Assembly (NCBI GenBank): GCA_937886325.1
Contig: CALABV010000044.1
Location: forward strand, 1-7,481
Source of the DNA: an uncultured Geobacter sp.
GTDB lineage: Bacteria > Desulfobacterota > Desulfuromonadia > Geobacterales > Geobacteraceae
DNA length: 7,481 nucleotides
Direction: 5' to 3'
Shown: positions 1-4,940 of the stretch, in pieces
Layout: every line of letters starts with the position of its first letter
How positions within the stretch are numbered: the first letter of the stretch is position 1
Notes under the pieces: generated by a model
Told to the model about the DNA's origin: nothing
The model's database searches: none
Seen by the model: only the letters and a program-made list of their open reading frames with translations
Program-made: the position numbers and the translations under genes

Positions 1-92
1 AATGTAATGGAGAGTTCGCTGTAAGGATTGTCCCCGTAACTGTCTATCAGGCTGAGGTAGCCGCATTCCCACGAAAAGGTAATCACCAGTGA
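1..92 (+). CDS. 3' end of an unidentified gene (partial, left edge)
   Basis: The frame beginning at base 3 is open from the left edge to a TGA at 90-92 and would encode a C-terminal tail reading about CNGEFAVRIVPVTVYQAEV and ending in KGNHQ. Its stop overlaps the GTG start of the next gene as GTGA, the arrangement expected of translationally coupled neighbours, and this is the main reason for calling it. The other two forward frames close early. Only 29 residues are visible, so no family can be assigned. It is probably the first visible member of a tight operon with the next two genes. The alternative is that the stretch is non-coding leader. Confidence 0.45.
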   Translation, partial: CNGEFAVRIVPVTVYQAEVAAFPRKGNHQ

Positions 93-316
93 ACGCTACG
101 CGCCGCAAGGTCAAAGCTTCGGATTTGCGTTCTGGCTCGAAATGCCGCTGGAAGGGCCATCTGCTCGTGTTTGTGGAGCGTATTCCGAGGCATGGGAGGA
201 AGGCGGCACGGAATGTCTTTCGATGCGAGGACTTTATCGGGCTAGCAGATCCTGAGGACCCGGGACACTTGATATTCACGGACCATGCACTTGCCAAGGA
301 AGTGGAGTGGGAATGA
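89..316 (+). CDS. small hypothetical protein (75 aa)
   Basis: I do not recognise this protein. It starts with GTG, preceded by an AAAAGG Shine-Dalgarno-like stretch at 74-79, and its first codon overlaps the stop of the upstream frame. The last codon overlaps the ATG of the ParB-like gene (ATGA at 313-316). The N-terminal half is basic (RRKVKASDLRSGSKCRWKG) and the C-terminal half is acidic (DPEDPGHLIF, AKEVEWE). It has no signal peptide or membrane segment and is probably a small cytosolic protein. Two cysteines (near residues 19 and 46) are too few to suggest a metal site. The alternating hydrophobic pattern (LLVFVE, NVFRCEDF) would suit a small beta-barrel fold, but that is a guess. Coupling on both sides suggests it is made in fixed ratio with its neighbours. 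Confidence 0.6.
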   Translation: MNATRRKVKASDLRSGSKCRWKGHLLVFVERIPRHGRKAARNVFRCEDFIGLADPEDPGHLIFTDHALAKEVEWE

Positions 317-735
317 AGAAAAAATTGAAGGTCGATAGTCGCTTCACTCCATGCCCGACTGATGATGGAGATGAACTGTATCCGAATGGTATTTTCATTT
401 TCAATATCACAAAGATGACAGATTACTTACTGAATAGTAGCATAAAGTGTGAGGAGGTACCGGTTGTAGAATTTAACGCTTGCTCGTCCAAACTCAATGA
501 AGCCCATCTGGCTACGGTCGATGTGTCCATACCTGTGATTATCGCTGAGATTTCACCAGGTCGTTATAACGTAATTGATGGCAATCACAGGATGGAAAAA
601 GCAAGAAGATTGGGAATTGAGAAGATTCGGGCATACAAATTGAGTCCTGAGCACCACCTGCAGTTTCTGACGACCGAAAGAGCCTATTTTGCTTTCATAG
701 AATACTGGAACGAAAAATTAAAGAAATATCGGTAG
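313..735 (+). CDS. small ParB/sulfiredoxin-fold-like protein
   Basis: This 140-residue protein carries one recognisable motif, VIDGNHRMEKARRLG at about residues 87-101, followed by IEKIRAYKL. It matches the DGxHR box of the ParB N-terminal/sulfiredoxin superfamily, whose members bind nucleotides or act as NTPases, nucleases or kinases. The chromosome-partition HTH and dimerisation domains of true ParB are missing, so it is not a segregation protein. The N-terminal part (FTPCPTDDGDELYPNGIFIF) is a distinct conserved-looking extension. I chose the ATG at 313 rather than the in-frame GTG at 307 because it overlaps the upstream TGA as ATGA and has GGAG at 304-307 at good spacing. The gene looks AT-richer than the helicase downstream, which may mean separate acquisition. 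It converges on the DUF2442 gene with 3 bp between stops. The exact activity is unknown. Confidence 0.75.
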   Translation: MKKKLKVDSRFTPCPTDDGDELYPNGIFIFNITKMTDYLLNSSIKCEEVPVVEFNACSSKLNEAHLATVDVSIPVIIAEISPGRYNVIDGNHRMEKARRLGIEKIRAYKLSPEHHLQFLTTERAYFAFIEYWNEKLKKYR

Positions 736-738
736 ATA

Positions 739-1182
739 TTAGGCCGCATCCTTGGCTTGAAGAACCTCCCATCCAAGACACGCAAGTCTGATATAGACTG
801 GGATCGGCTTATGTCCTCCGTGATAGTACAATACCGTCCGCCTCGTGATGCCGAGAGCCTTCGCCGCAGCACTGAGGGAAAGTCCGTTGCGTTCCATCCA
901 AGCGTTAAACTCTGCCACGGGAAACGCGACGCCAGATTGTTCTTTGCCTAACCTGTAGAGGGTATCAGCATCGATCCCGACTTCGCCATCCGCCCACTCA
1001 ACACCATGGCCCCATTCCTCGGGGACAGCAGACGCAAAGAACGCGGGTTCTTGGAGTCTTTGATAGCCAGGTGAGTCAAGATATTCAGTAACATCAACAT
1101 TGGCCTTCTTGCCGGAACGCCATTCAATCATCAGTTTAGCCGGCGCTTCAGCATGTACCGATTTTACATATTGTTGGGCCAT
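739..1182 (-). CDS. DUF2442 domain protein with C-terminal helix-turn-helix; candidate antitoxin/repressor
   Basis: The first ~85 of 147 residues match the DUF2442 pattern: an N-terminal strand set (VKSVHAEAPAKLMIEW, then SGKKANVDVTEYL), a Pro/Phe-rich middle, and a late WADGEVGIDADTLY segment typical of this family. Residues ~96-139 (MERNGLSLSAAAKALGITRR followed by TVLYYHGGHKPIP) look like an Xre-type DNA-binding domain. DUF2442 genes commonly neighbour DUF4160 genes, and the pair is generally regarded as toxin-antitoxin-like. The HTH makes this partner the likely antitoxin and autorepressor, which is inference. It starts with ATG 7 bp after the DUF4160 coding region. Its Shine-Dalgarno AGGAG lies inside the last codons of that gene, so translation is probably coupled. 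The inverted repeat at 1432-1450 is its obvious candidate binding site. Confidence 0.8.
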   Translation of the reverse strand: MAQQYVKSVHAEAPAKLMIEWRSGKKANVDVTEYLDSPGYQRLQEPAFFASAVPEEWGHGVEWADGEVGIDADTLYRLGKEQSGVAFPVAEFNAWMERNGLSLSAAAKALGITRRTVLYYHGGHKPIPVYIRLACLGWEVLQAKDAA

Positions 1183-1188
1183 GAAATT

Positions 1189-1419
1189 TCAACTCCTGTT
1201 CAGATTGTGCCATTCCGCCCATATTTGTTCCCTGTTGTTGTTTGCCCATTGCCGGGCCTCGGAAAGAATGGTGGTAGGAGGGTTTCCGATAATAACCTCG
1301 AGTGACTCGATAGTAATTGACGCTCTACCATCTGGCCACCGCAGATGGAAATGTGGTATGCCGTGCTCTCGCCCGAAGACCTCAATTTTCCAAATACGGT
1401 TATGGTGTAGGCGGGTCAT
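1189..1419 (-). CDS. DUF4160 domain protein; candidate toxin of a DUF4160/DUF2442 pair
   Basis: This 76-residue protein has the DUF4160 signature: an N-terminal strand (IWKIEVFGREH), the GIPHFHLRW motif at residues ~20-28 (the family's PPHxH-like core), then GRASITIESLEVIIG and a C-terminal helix (ILSEARQWANNNREQIWAEW). The length is normal for the family. It is the first gene of a leftward pair with the DUF2442-HTH protein. The start is fixed by an in-frame TAA just upstream of the ATG. There is no convincing Shine-Dalgarno, and the promoter predicted upstream would start transcription within 1-2 bases of the ATG, so the mRNA may be leaderless. The molecular activity of DUF4160 is not established. 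The toxin role is inferred from gene pairing and size. Confidence 0.8.
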   Translation of the reverse strand: MTRLHHNRIWKIEVFGREHGIPHFHLRWPDGRASITIESLEVIIGNPPTTILSEARQWANNNREQIWAEWHNLNRS

Positions 1420-1447
1420 TTGTCTTTAGTCTAGAGAATAATATTCT
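1420..1447 (+). promoter_or_regulatory. candidate promoter of the helicase gene
   Basis: TTGTCT at 1420-1425 (4/6 to the -35 consensus) and TATTCT at 1442-1447 (4/6 to the -10 consensus) are separated by 16 bp. Transcription would start near 1454 and give a leader of about 23 nt containing the strong Shine-Dalgarno GAGGAGAGGA (1461-1470). The match is weak, but the -10 lies in the right arm of the inverted repeat, so the same repressor could control both directions. Confidence 0.35.
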
Positions 1448-1456
1448 CTATGTCAA
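1421..1456 (-). promoter_or_regulatory. sigma70-type promoter of the DUF4160-DUF2442 operon
   Basis: Read on the minus strand, a perfect -35 TTGACA (1456-1451) is followed by exactly 17 bp and a -10 TAGACT (1433-1428, 4 of 6 matches). Transcription would begin near 1420-1421, directly at the ATG (1419-1417). The spacer is filled by the perfect inverted repeat described separately, so a protein bound there would block RNA polymerase. Confidence 0.65.
1432..1450. promoter_or_regulatory. operator-like perfect inverted repeat between divergent genes
   Basis: TAGAGAATA and TATTCTCTA form perfect 9-bp arms around one central base. The site lies in the 57 bp between the divergent start codons of the DUF4160 gene and the helicase. 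It covers the spacer and two -10 bases of the leftward promoter and most of the -10 of the candidate rightward promoter. The length and symmetry fit a dimeric HTH repressor. The DUF2442-HTH protein is the likely ligand by proximity (inference). Confidence 0.7.
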
Positions 1457-1478
1457 GTTAGAGGAGAGGAATAATATT
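1436..1478. repeat. 10-bp direct repeat GAATAATATT, 33 bp apart
   Basis: GAATAATATT occurs at 1436-1445, in the core of the inverted repeat, and again at 1469-1478, running into the TTG start codon of the helicase (1477-1479). Start-to-start distance is 33 bp, close to three DNA helical turns, so both copies lie on nearly the same face. The second copy has no matching right arm and would be at most a half-site for the regulator. Confidence 0.5.
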
Positions 1479-2967
1479 GCGTCTTACAGACGAACAGATA
1501 GCCGTCATCGAACATCCGGAAAGCGCCTGCGTTACTGCTTGCGCCGGCGCAGGCAAGACCGCAACCCTGGTTGAATATTCCAAGGCCCGCCCGGATTCAC
1601 GTATTCTGTACATCGTCTACAACCGGAGCGCCCGTATCGAAGCTACAGCCAAGTTCAAGCGCCAAGGTCTCAACCATGTTCGTGTCGAAACCGCCCACAG
1701 CCTGGCATACCGTGAGGTGGTGTCGGGGAAGGGTTACGAGATTCACCCCCGCGGTAATCTAAAGCCCCAGGATGTTATCGAATGGTGCGAGTCCATCCCC
1801 AAGTTCTCGAACGAGCTAGATAAGCTCATTTTCGCACGACACGTTGCAAGCCTGGCAGACCGCTTCTGCAACAGCCGGGAGAAGCGGATACATCACATAG
1901 ATTATGTTAAGTCAGTGAAAGAGCCTTCAGCGAAGTATTTTACCAACCGACATATCGACCACATCGAGGATGCTGCAGAATCGATACTGCAGCGCATGTG
2001 GGATGGGGTTCTGCCGATAACCCACGATGCCTATCTGAAGAAGTTCCAGCTACAATCCCCCGTTCTCCCCTATACCCACGTCCTGACAGATGAGGGGCAG
2101 GACTCGAACCCTTGCTGGCTGGATGTTTTCCTGCGACAACCAGCCATCCGGGTCATCGTAGGTGATTCGCATCAGTCGATATACGGGTACCGCGGCGCCA
2201 TCGATAGCTTGAGCTTGGTGGACTTCCCCAGGTTCAACCTGACGGGAAGTTTCCGTTTCGGCACCCACATTGCCAAGAAGGCAATGGAGGCGATTCGACT
2301 GAAAACGCTCCTGGGAGTCTCCGTCCACGATTTCAAGATTACAGGACTAGGCCCGGGGAAGCCACCGGAGAGGACAGAACGGGCCGTTCTCGCCCGCAGC
2401 AACCTGGGACTTATCAGCCATGCCATTGAGGCGGTCTGCAACAAGGGGAAGAGGTGCGCCTACGAGGGGGAAATACAGAACTACACCTTTATGTCCGATG
2501 GGACGAATCTGTATGACATTCTGAATCTTTATGTTGGGAAACCTGATCGGATCCGTGATGACTTCATCAGGAAGTTCGAGTCCTACGAAAACCTCGTACA
2601 GTATCAGAAGGAGGTTGAGGACCGGGAACTGGGCATGGTAATCGATCTCATCTCTACTTACAGTACAGGTTTGTTCGGATTCATCAGGGAGATTCGCGAG
2701 AAGGCTGTGGGGAAGGACCATGCGGAATTGATATTATCTACCTGCCATAAGTCGAAGGGAGCGGAGTTCGATGATGTTACCTTGGGCAGCGATTTCATCA
2801 ACGGGGAGAAGATTGTAAAACTTCTGGCTGCAGCTCAAGGCAGGCCTCCGAAACCCTTCGATTTGCAGGCAGTGCTGGAGGAAGTGAACCTCTTGTATGT
2901 GGCAATTACAAGGAGTCGTCGACTGCTGGATATACCGTTTCCGATATGGTCGGACGGGCACGCCTGA
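1477..2967 (+). CDS. compact UvrD/Rep-type SF1 DNA helicase, FBH1-like
   Basis: This 496-residue protein has the full SF1A set in order: Q-motif LTDEQIAVIE (3-12), Walker A ACAGAGKT (21-28), motif Ib VETAHSLAYR (70-79), Walker B DEGQD (205-209), motif III VGDSHQSIYGYRG (228-240), motif IV TGSFRFG (256-262), motif V with HKSKGAEFDDV (424-434), and motif VI LLYVAITRSRR (472-482). The run from Walker B through VGDSHQSIYGYRGA and SFRFG resembles FBH1/F-box helicases more than classical UvrD or PcrA, and the ILYIVYNRSARIEA block supports this. It is shorter than UvrD (about 720 aa), so the 1B/2B insertions are reduced. It should be an ATP-dependent 3'-5' translocase on single-stranded DNA. The start is TTG after a strong Shine-Dalgarno; an upstream in-frame ATG at 1450 is cut off by TAG. 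No nuclease partner lies beside it. Confidence 0.9.
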   Translation: MRLTDEQIAVIEHPESACVTACAGAGKTATLVEYSKARPDSRILYIVYNRSARIEATAKFKRQGLNHVRVETAHSLAYREVVSGKGYEIHPRGNLKPQDVIEWCESIPKFSNELDKLIFARHVASLADRFCNSREKRIHHIDYVKSVKEPSAKYFTNRHIDHIEDAAESILQRMWDGVLPITHDAYLKKFQLQSPVLPYTHVLTDEGQDSNPCWLDVFLRQPAIRVIVGDSHQSIYGYRGAIDSLSLVDFPRFNLTGSFRFGTHIAKKAMEAIRLKTLLGVSVHDFKITGLGPGKPPERTERAVLARSNLGLISHAIEAVCNKGKRCAYEGEIQNYTFMSDGTNLYDILNLYVGKPDRIRDDFIRKFESYENLVQYQKEVEDRELGMVIDLISTYSTGLFGFIREIREKAVGKDHAELILSTCHKSKGAEFDDVTLGSDFINGEKIVKLLAAAQGRPPKPFDLQAVLEEVNLLYVAITRSRRLLDIPFPIWSDGHA

Positions 2968-2994
2968 CCACCAAATGAGGCCCATATTTCCTGC

Positions 2995-3023
2995 TTGTAA
3001 TATGTCGTATTGTATGCGACAAT
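2995..3023 (+). promoter_or_regulatory. candidate promoter and operator of the Xre/RES pair
   Basis: TTGTAA (2995-3000) and GACAAT (3018-3023) are 17 bp apart and each matches the sigma70 consensus at 4 of 6 positions. The spacer and -10 contain an imperfect palindrome, TGTCGTAT-TGT-ATGCGACA (3003-3021), with 8-bp arms and one mismatch. This suits autorepression by the Xre antitoxin, the usual control of such pairs. The leader would be about 15 nt before the start at 3045. Confidence 0.5.
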
Positions 3024-3035
3024 TTTCTAAAGATA

Positions 3036-3042
3036 GGGGGGG
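3036..3042 (+). promoter_or_regulatory. Shine-Dalgarno formed by a run of seven G
   Basis: AGGGGGGG ends two bases before the antitoxin ATG and decides the start at 3045. A seven-base homopolymer in a ribosome binding site is a potential slippage site that would change spacing and translation of the antitoxin-toxin pair. Confidence 0.5.
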
Positions 3043-3044
3043 TT

Positions 3045-3524
3045 ATGTTTCCGACAGATTCAGGTACAGCAAGTAAAATGGGGCCAAAGAACAAGGCGAG
3101 AAAGAAGAAGAGGACCTCGCTAATTGCGATGGAGTGTTCATTCTCGGAATTATCCGACACGCATATGATCAGAGTAGTTCGGTCGGGCATCCCGAGTGAA
3201 TCTGTAGTCGTTATGGCTGAAAAGATGAAAGTGACTCAGGCAGAAATTGCCGCCTGGTTGCACACCACTCCGCGGACTCTACAGCGACACATCAATGAAA
3301 GCACGAAATTCAATTCTGAAATGTCCGATCGGATTGCGCAATTGAACCGCGTGTATTGCCGCTGTGAAGAAGTATTCAAGGATGCCGAGAAAGCTGCCAC
3401 TTGGCTAAACGCGCCAAATTATGCACTGGGAGACGTGGCGCCGACGTCTCTTCTTGATACTATTACCGGAATTAATATGGTCCTCAGTGAACTAGGTAGG
3501 ATCGAGCATGGTGTGTTCATTTGA
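3045..3524 (+). CDS. antitoxin of RES-type TA system (Xre-like, MbcA/ParS toxin-binding domain)
   Basis: In this 159-residue protein, residues ~54-86 (VVMAEKMKVTQAEIAAWLHT, then TPRTLQRH) form an Xre-like HTH. Residues ~105-159 (VFKDAEKAATWLNAPNYALG, then PTSLLDTITG and a final RIEHGVF) are a clear DUF2384/MbcA-ParS toxin-binding domain. Known members bind and block the NAD-consuming RES toxin and repress their own promoter. The first 40 residues are an uncommon extension with a basic stretch KNKARKKKRTS. The ATG at 3045 is favoured by the G-rich Shine-Dalgarno directly before it; Met30 or Met41 are possible shorter starts. The stop overlaps the toxin start, so antitoxin is made first and the toxin by coupling. 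Confidence 0.92.
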   Translation: MFPTDSGTASKMGPKNKARKKKRTSLIAMECSFSELSDTHMIRVVRSGIPSESVVVMAEKMKVTQAEIAAWLHTTPRTLQRHINESTKFNSEMSDRIAQLNRVYCRCEEVFKDAEKAATWLNAPNYALGDVAPTSLLDTITGINMVLSELGRIEHGVFI

Positions 3525-4006
3525 TATATCTCTACCGGATTGCAACAGCTGCTTATGCAGATGACCTGAGCGGAAGAGGTGCTGAACTCTATGGTGGGCG
3601 ATGGAACCCGCCCGGATTGCGTGCATTATACGTTGCCGAGAGCTCTTCACAAGCGTTGCTGGAATTTCTGCCCCACTTTCCGGAAACCGTAAGGCCTCCG
3701 GATTTGACGTTGGTCACCATTGAAGCCCCAGATATCCCATCTATCAAGGAAATACCGCCTGCAAATTTGCCTGCTAACTGGGACGCTCGCCCTCGAGAAA
3801 TGGGGTCAATTATGTTAGGCAAGGAATGGCTTCTCAGTGGAGCTTCCGTAGCGCTGCGGGTTCCCTCTGTCATGCTTCCTTACGGCAAGGCATGGAACAT
3901 CGTCTTGAACCCCCGGCACCTTGATTACGCAGTCTTTCGAGTGAAGGAAATTGTTCCACTCCCCATCGACCCACGCTTGAGCGACAAGCTCAAGAAATCT
4001 CAGTGA
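3521..4006 (+). CDS. RES-domain toxin (NAD+-degrading)
   Basis: The 161 residues match the RES family along their whole length: YRIATAAYADDLSGRGAELY near the N-terminus, GGRWNPPG (25-32) with the conserved Arg27, ALYVAESSSQALLE (35-48) with the conserved Glu48, and LRVPSVMLP (112-120) with the conserved Ser116, followed by WNIVLNPRH (125-133). Characterised RES toxins such as MbcT and Res degrade NAD+ (phosphorolysis or hydrolysis) and halt growth. All name-giving residues are present, so the enzyme is probably active. The start is TTG at 3521, overlapping the antitoxin stop as TTGA. It is the only usual start codon after an in-frame TAG at 3497, and no strong Shine-Dalgarno precedes it, which fits translational coupling and low toxin output. 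Confidence 0.92.
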   Translation: MIYLYRIATAAYADDLSGRGAELYGGRWNPPGLRALYVAESSSQALLEFLPHFPETVRPPDLTLVTIEAPDIPSIKEIPPANLPANWDARPREMGSIMLGKEWLLSGASVALRVPSVMLPYGKAWNIVLNPRHLDYAVFRVKEIVPLPIDPRLSDKLKKSQ

Positions 4007-4023
4007 ATCCCTCGAGATTTCTT
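3976..4023 (+). repeat. two competing hairpins at the end of the RES toxin gene
   Basis: Hairpin one is CTTGAGC-GACAA-GCTCAAG (3976-3994). Hairpin two is AAGAAATCTC (3992-4001) and GAGATTTCTT (4014-4023), perfect 10-bp arms around a 12-base loop holding the toxin TGA (4004-4006). They share bases 3992-3994, so only one can be complete at a time. The downstream tail is only a short run of T (4022-4024), so a Rho-independent terminator is possible but weak. A role in mRNA 3' end protection is equally possible. Confidence 0.5.
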
Positions 4024-4026
4024 TGG

Positions 4027-4054
4027 CGTGAGAACCCCAACTTGGGCACTTACG
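4027..4054 (+). repeat. imperfect hairpin between toxin and lipoprotein genes
   Basis: CGTGAG (4027-4032) pairs with CTTACG (4049-4054) with one G-U pair, enclosing CCCAACTTGGG (4036-4046). No T-run follows, so it does not look like a terminator. It may lie in the leader of the lipoprotein mRNA. I see no convincing promoter in 4007-4087. Confidence 0.3.
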
Positions 4055-4087
4055 CAACAGATCATGAAACTATCTAGAGGGGGAACG

Positions 4088-4846
4088 ATGAAAAGGATTT
4101 TCGCTGTTGTCTTGCTCATGACGTGTGTTGCCGGTTGCTGGAAGGAAGAAGGCTCCCGGAAAATAGCGGGGCAAGAGGTCCTTCTGACGCCGCCATCCGT
4201 GGAAAGCGATCAGACCGTTAACAATGCGATAAAAAAGTTCACGGGAAAATCGTTCAAACCCTTATCTGCGTATTACTGGTCTGATCCGGGAAAGCCGAAA
4301 GTGATGATGCTTTTTTCCAAGCGGGGAGACGGTAGTCATGTCTCGACGGCCCAAATTAGCGGCCTCTTTGCTGAGTATAACGGTGAGATGAAAAAATGGG
4401 AGATAAGAGCGTCATCATTGTCATTCACGGAAAACGGTTCATGGGGACAGGCGCCGGAGCCGCGGTTCATCAAGCTGGGTCCTGAGAAGTACGGTTTCAT
4501 CATGGAACCGGGATATACCGGCCAGGGGTATACTCAACAAGCACTGTTTGTGTATGGTGTCATTGGAAACGGTTTCGTTGAGATGCTGAAGATCCCCTCA
4601 TATGCCGACAACGAAGGTACCGGAGCGAATAAAGAGGAGCTCTATACCGTCAAGGTAAATCTCTATCAGATCATTGATGACAAGAAAGATTTCTATGACC
4701 TGAAGGCAAGACTTTTCATAGACGGCAAGTATGCCATGACATCGGACGACGATTTCGAGAAGGTTTTCGGGAACTCCAAAGAAATCGACTTTGTTTTCAG
4801 AAAGGGTGTTTATACCCTCGCGGAAAACAAAGCCCGGCCAAAGTGA
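4088..4846 (+). CDS. predicted lipoprotein of unknown function (252 aa)
   Basis: The N-terminus MKRIFAVVLLMTCVAGC is a lipoprotein signal peptide with a VAGC lipobox and Cys17 as the lipidated residue. The next residue is Trp, not Asp, so outer-membrane sorting is expected by the Lol +2 rule. The start at 4088 is chosen over an in-frame ATG at 4028 because AGAGGGGG (4076-4083) lies just upstream and because the signal peptide begins there. The mature ~235 residues are beta-rich in appearance (VLLTPPSVES, KVMMLFSKRG, EKYGFIMEPGYTGQGY) with no membrane segment. I do not recognise the family. The central part (~120-165) reads like a stand-alone periplasmic sensing or binding domain, which is only an impression. 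The 3' end contains a large quasi-palindrome. It is followed by the sensor kinase after 94 bp, so a functional link is possible but unproven. Confidence 0.8.
   Translation: MKRIFAVVLLMTCVAGCWKEEGSRKIAGQEVLLTPPSVESDQTVNNAIKKFTGKSFKPLSAYYWSDPGKPKVMMLFSKRGDGSHVSTAQISGLFAEYNGEMKKWEIRASSLSFTENGSWGQAPEPRFIKLGPEKYGFIMEPGYTGQGYTQQALFVYGVIGNGFVEMLKIPSYADNEGTGANKEELYTVKVNLYQIIDDKKDFYDLKARLFIDGKYAMTSDDDFEKVFGNSKEIDFVFRKGVYTLAENKARPK
4789..4832. repeat. quasi-palindrome inside the lipoprotein 3' coding end
   Basis: CTTTGTTTTC (4789-4798) and GAAAACAAAG (4823-4832) are perfect 10-bp inverted arms. Inside them AGGGT (4803-4807) and ACCCT (4814-4818) form a second stem. Internal loops are 4 bases on each side. 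The symmetry is in register with the codons: the plus strand reads FVFRKGVYTLAENK and the minus strand reads FVFREGINTLSENK. No T-run follows, so it is not a classical terminator. Confidence 0.75.
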
Positions 4847-4904
4847 CCCTGTTACCTGCAGGAGTAACGAAGTATGGCTCGTCATACACGGGCAATTCGG
4901 GTGA

Positions 4905-4917
4905 AGTTGTAACAACT
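4905..4917. repeat. 13-bp palindrome upstream of the sensor kinase gene
   Basis: AGTTGT-A-ACAACT is a perfect inverted repeat around one base, ending 23 bp before the kinase start. It could be an operator, but no good promoter hexamers could be assigned around it, and short palindromes also arise by chance. Confidence 0.3.
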
Positions 4918-4940
4918 ATTTTATACACAGGATTAAGTGG

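Noticed and set aside
307..312. ParB-like gene starting at GTG 307
   Set aside because: The ATG at 313 forms the ATGA overlap with the upstream stop and has better Shine-Dalgarno spacing.
757..951. Plus-strand reading frame opposite the DUF2442 gene
   Set aside because: It is antisense to a gene with a clear domain match, has no Shine-Dalgarno and no recognisable protein features.
1477..2967. Helicase as GajB of a Gabija system
   Set aside because: Length and fold class fit, but there is no GajA-like ATPase/OLD nuclease next to it: the upstream genes run the other way and encode DUF4160/DUF2442, and downstream lies the Xre/RES pair. The motifs also look more FBH1-like.
4028..4087. Longer lipoprotein starting at ATG 4028
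   Set aside because: It would put 20 extra residues before a clean signal peptide. The strong Shine-Dalgarno and signal peptide both point to 4088.
4598..4915. Minus-strand frame overlapping the lipoprotein gene
   Set aside because: Its similarity to the plus-strand peptide comes only from the quasi-palindrome. The lipoprotein frame has a signal peptide and Shine-Dalgarno; the minus frame has neither.
4847..4940. Sigma54 promoter upstream of the kinase
   Set aside because: TGGCTCG at 4875 resembles a -24 element, but no TTGC-like -12 element follows at the right distance.
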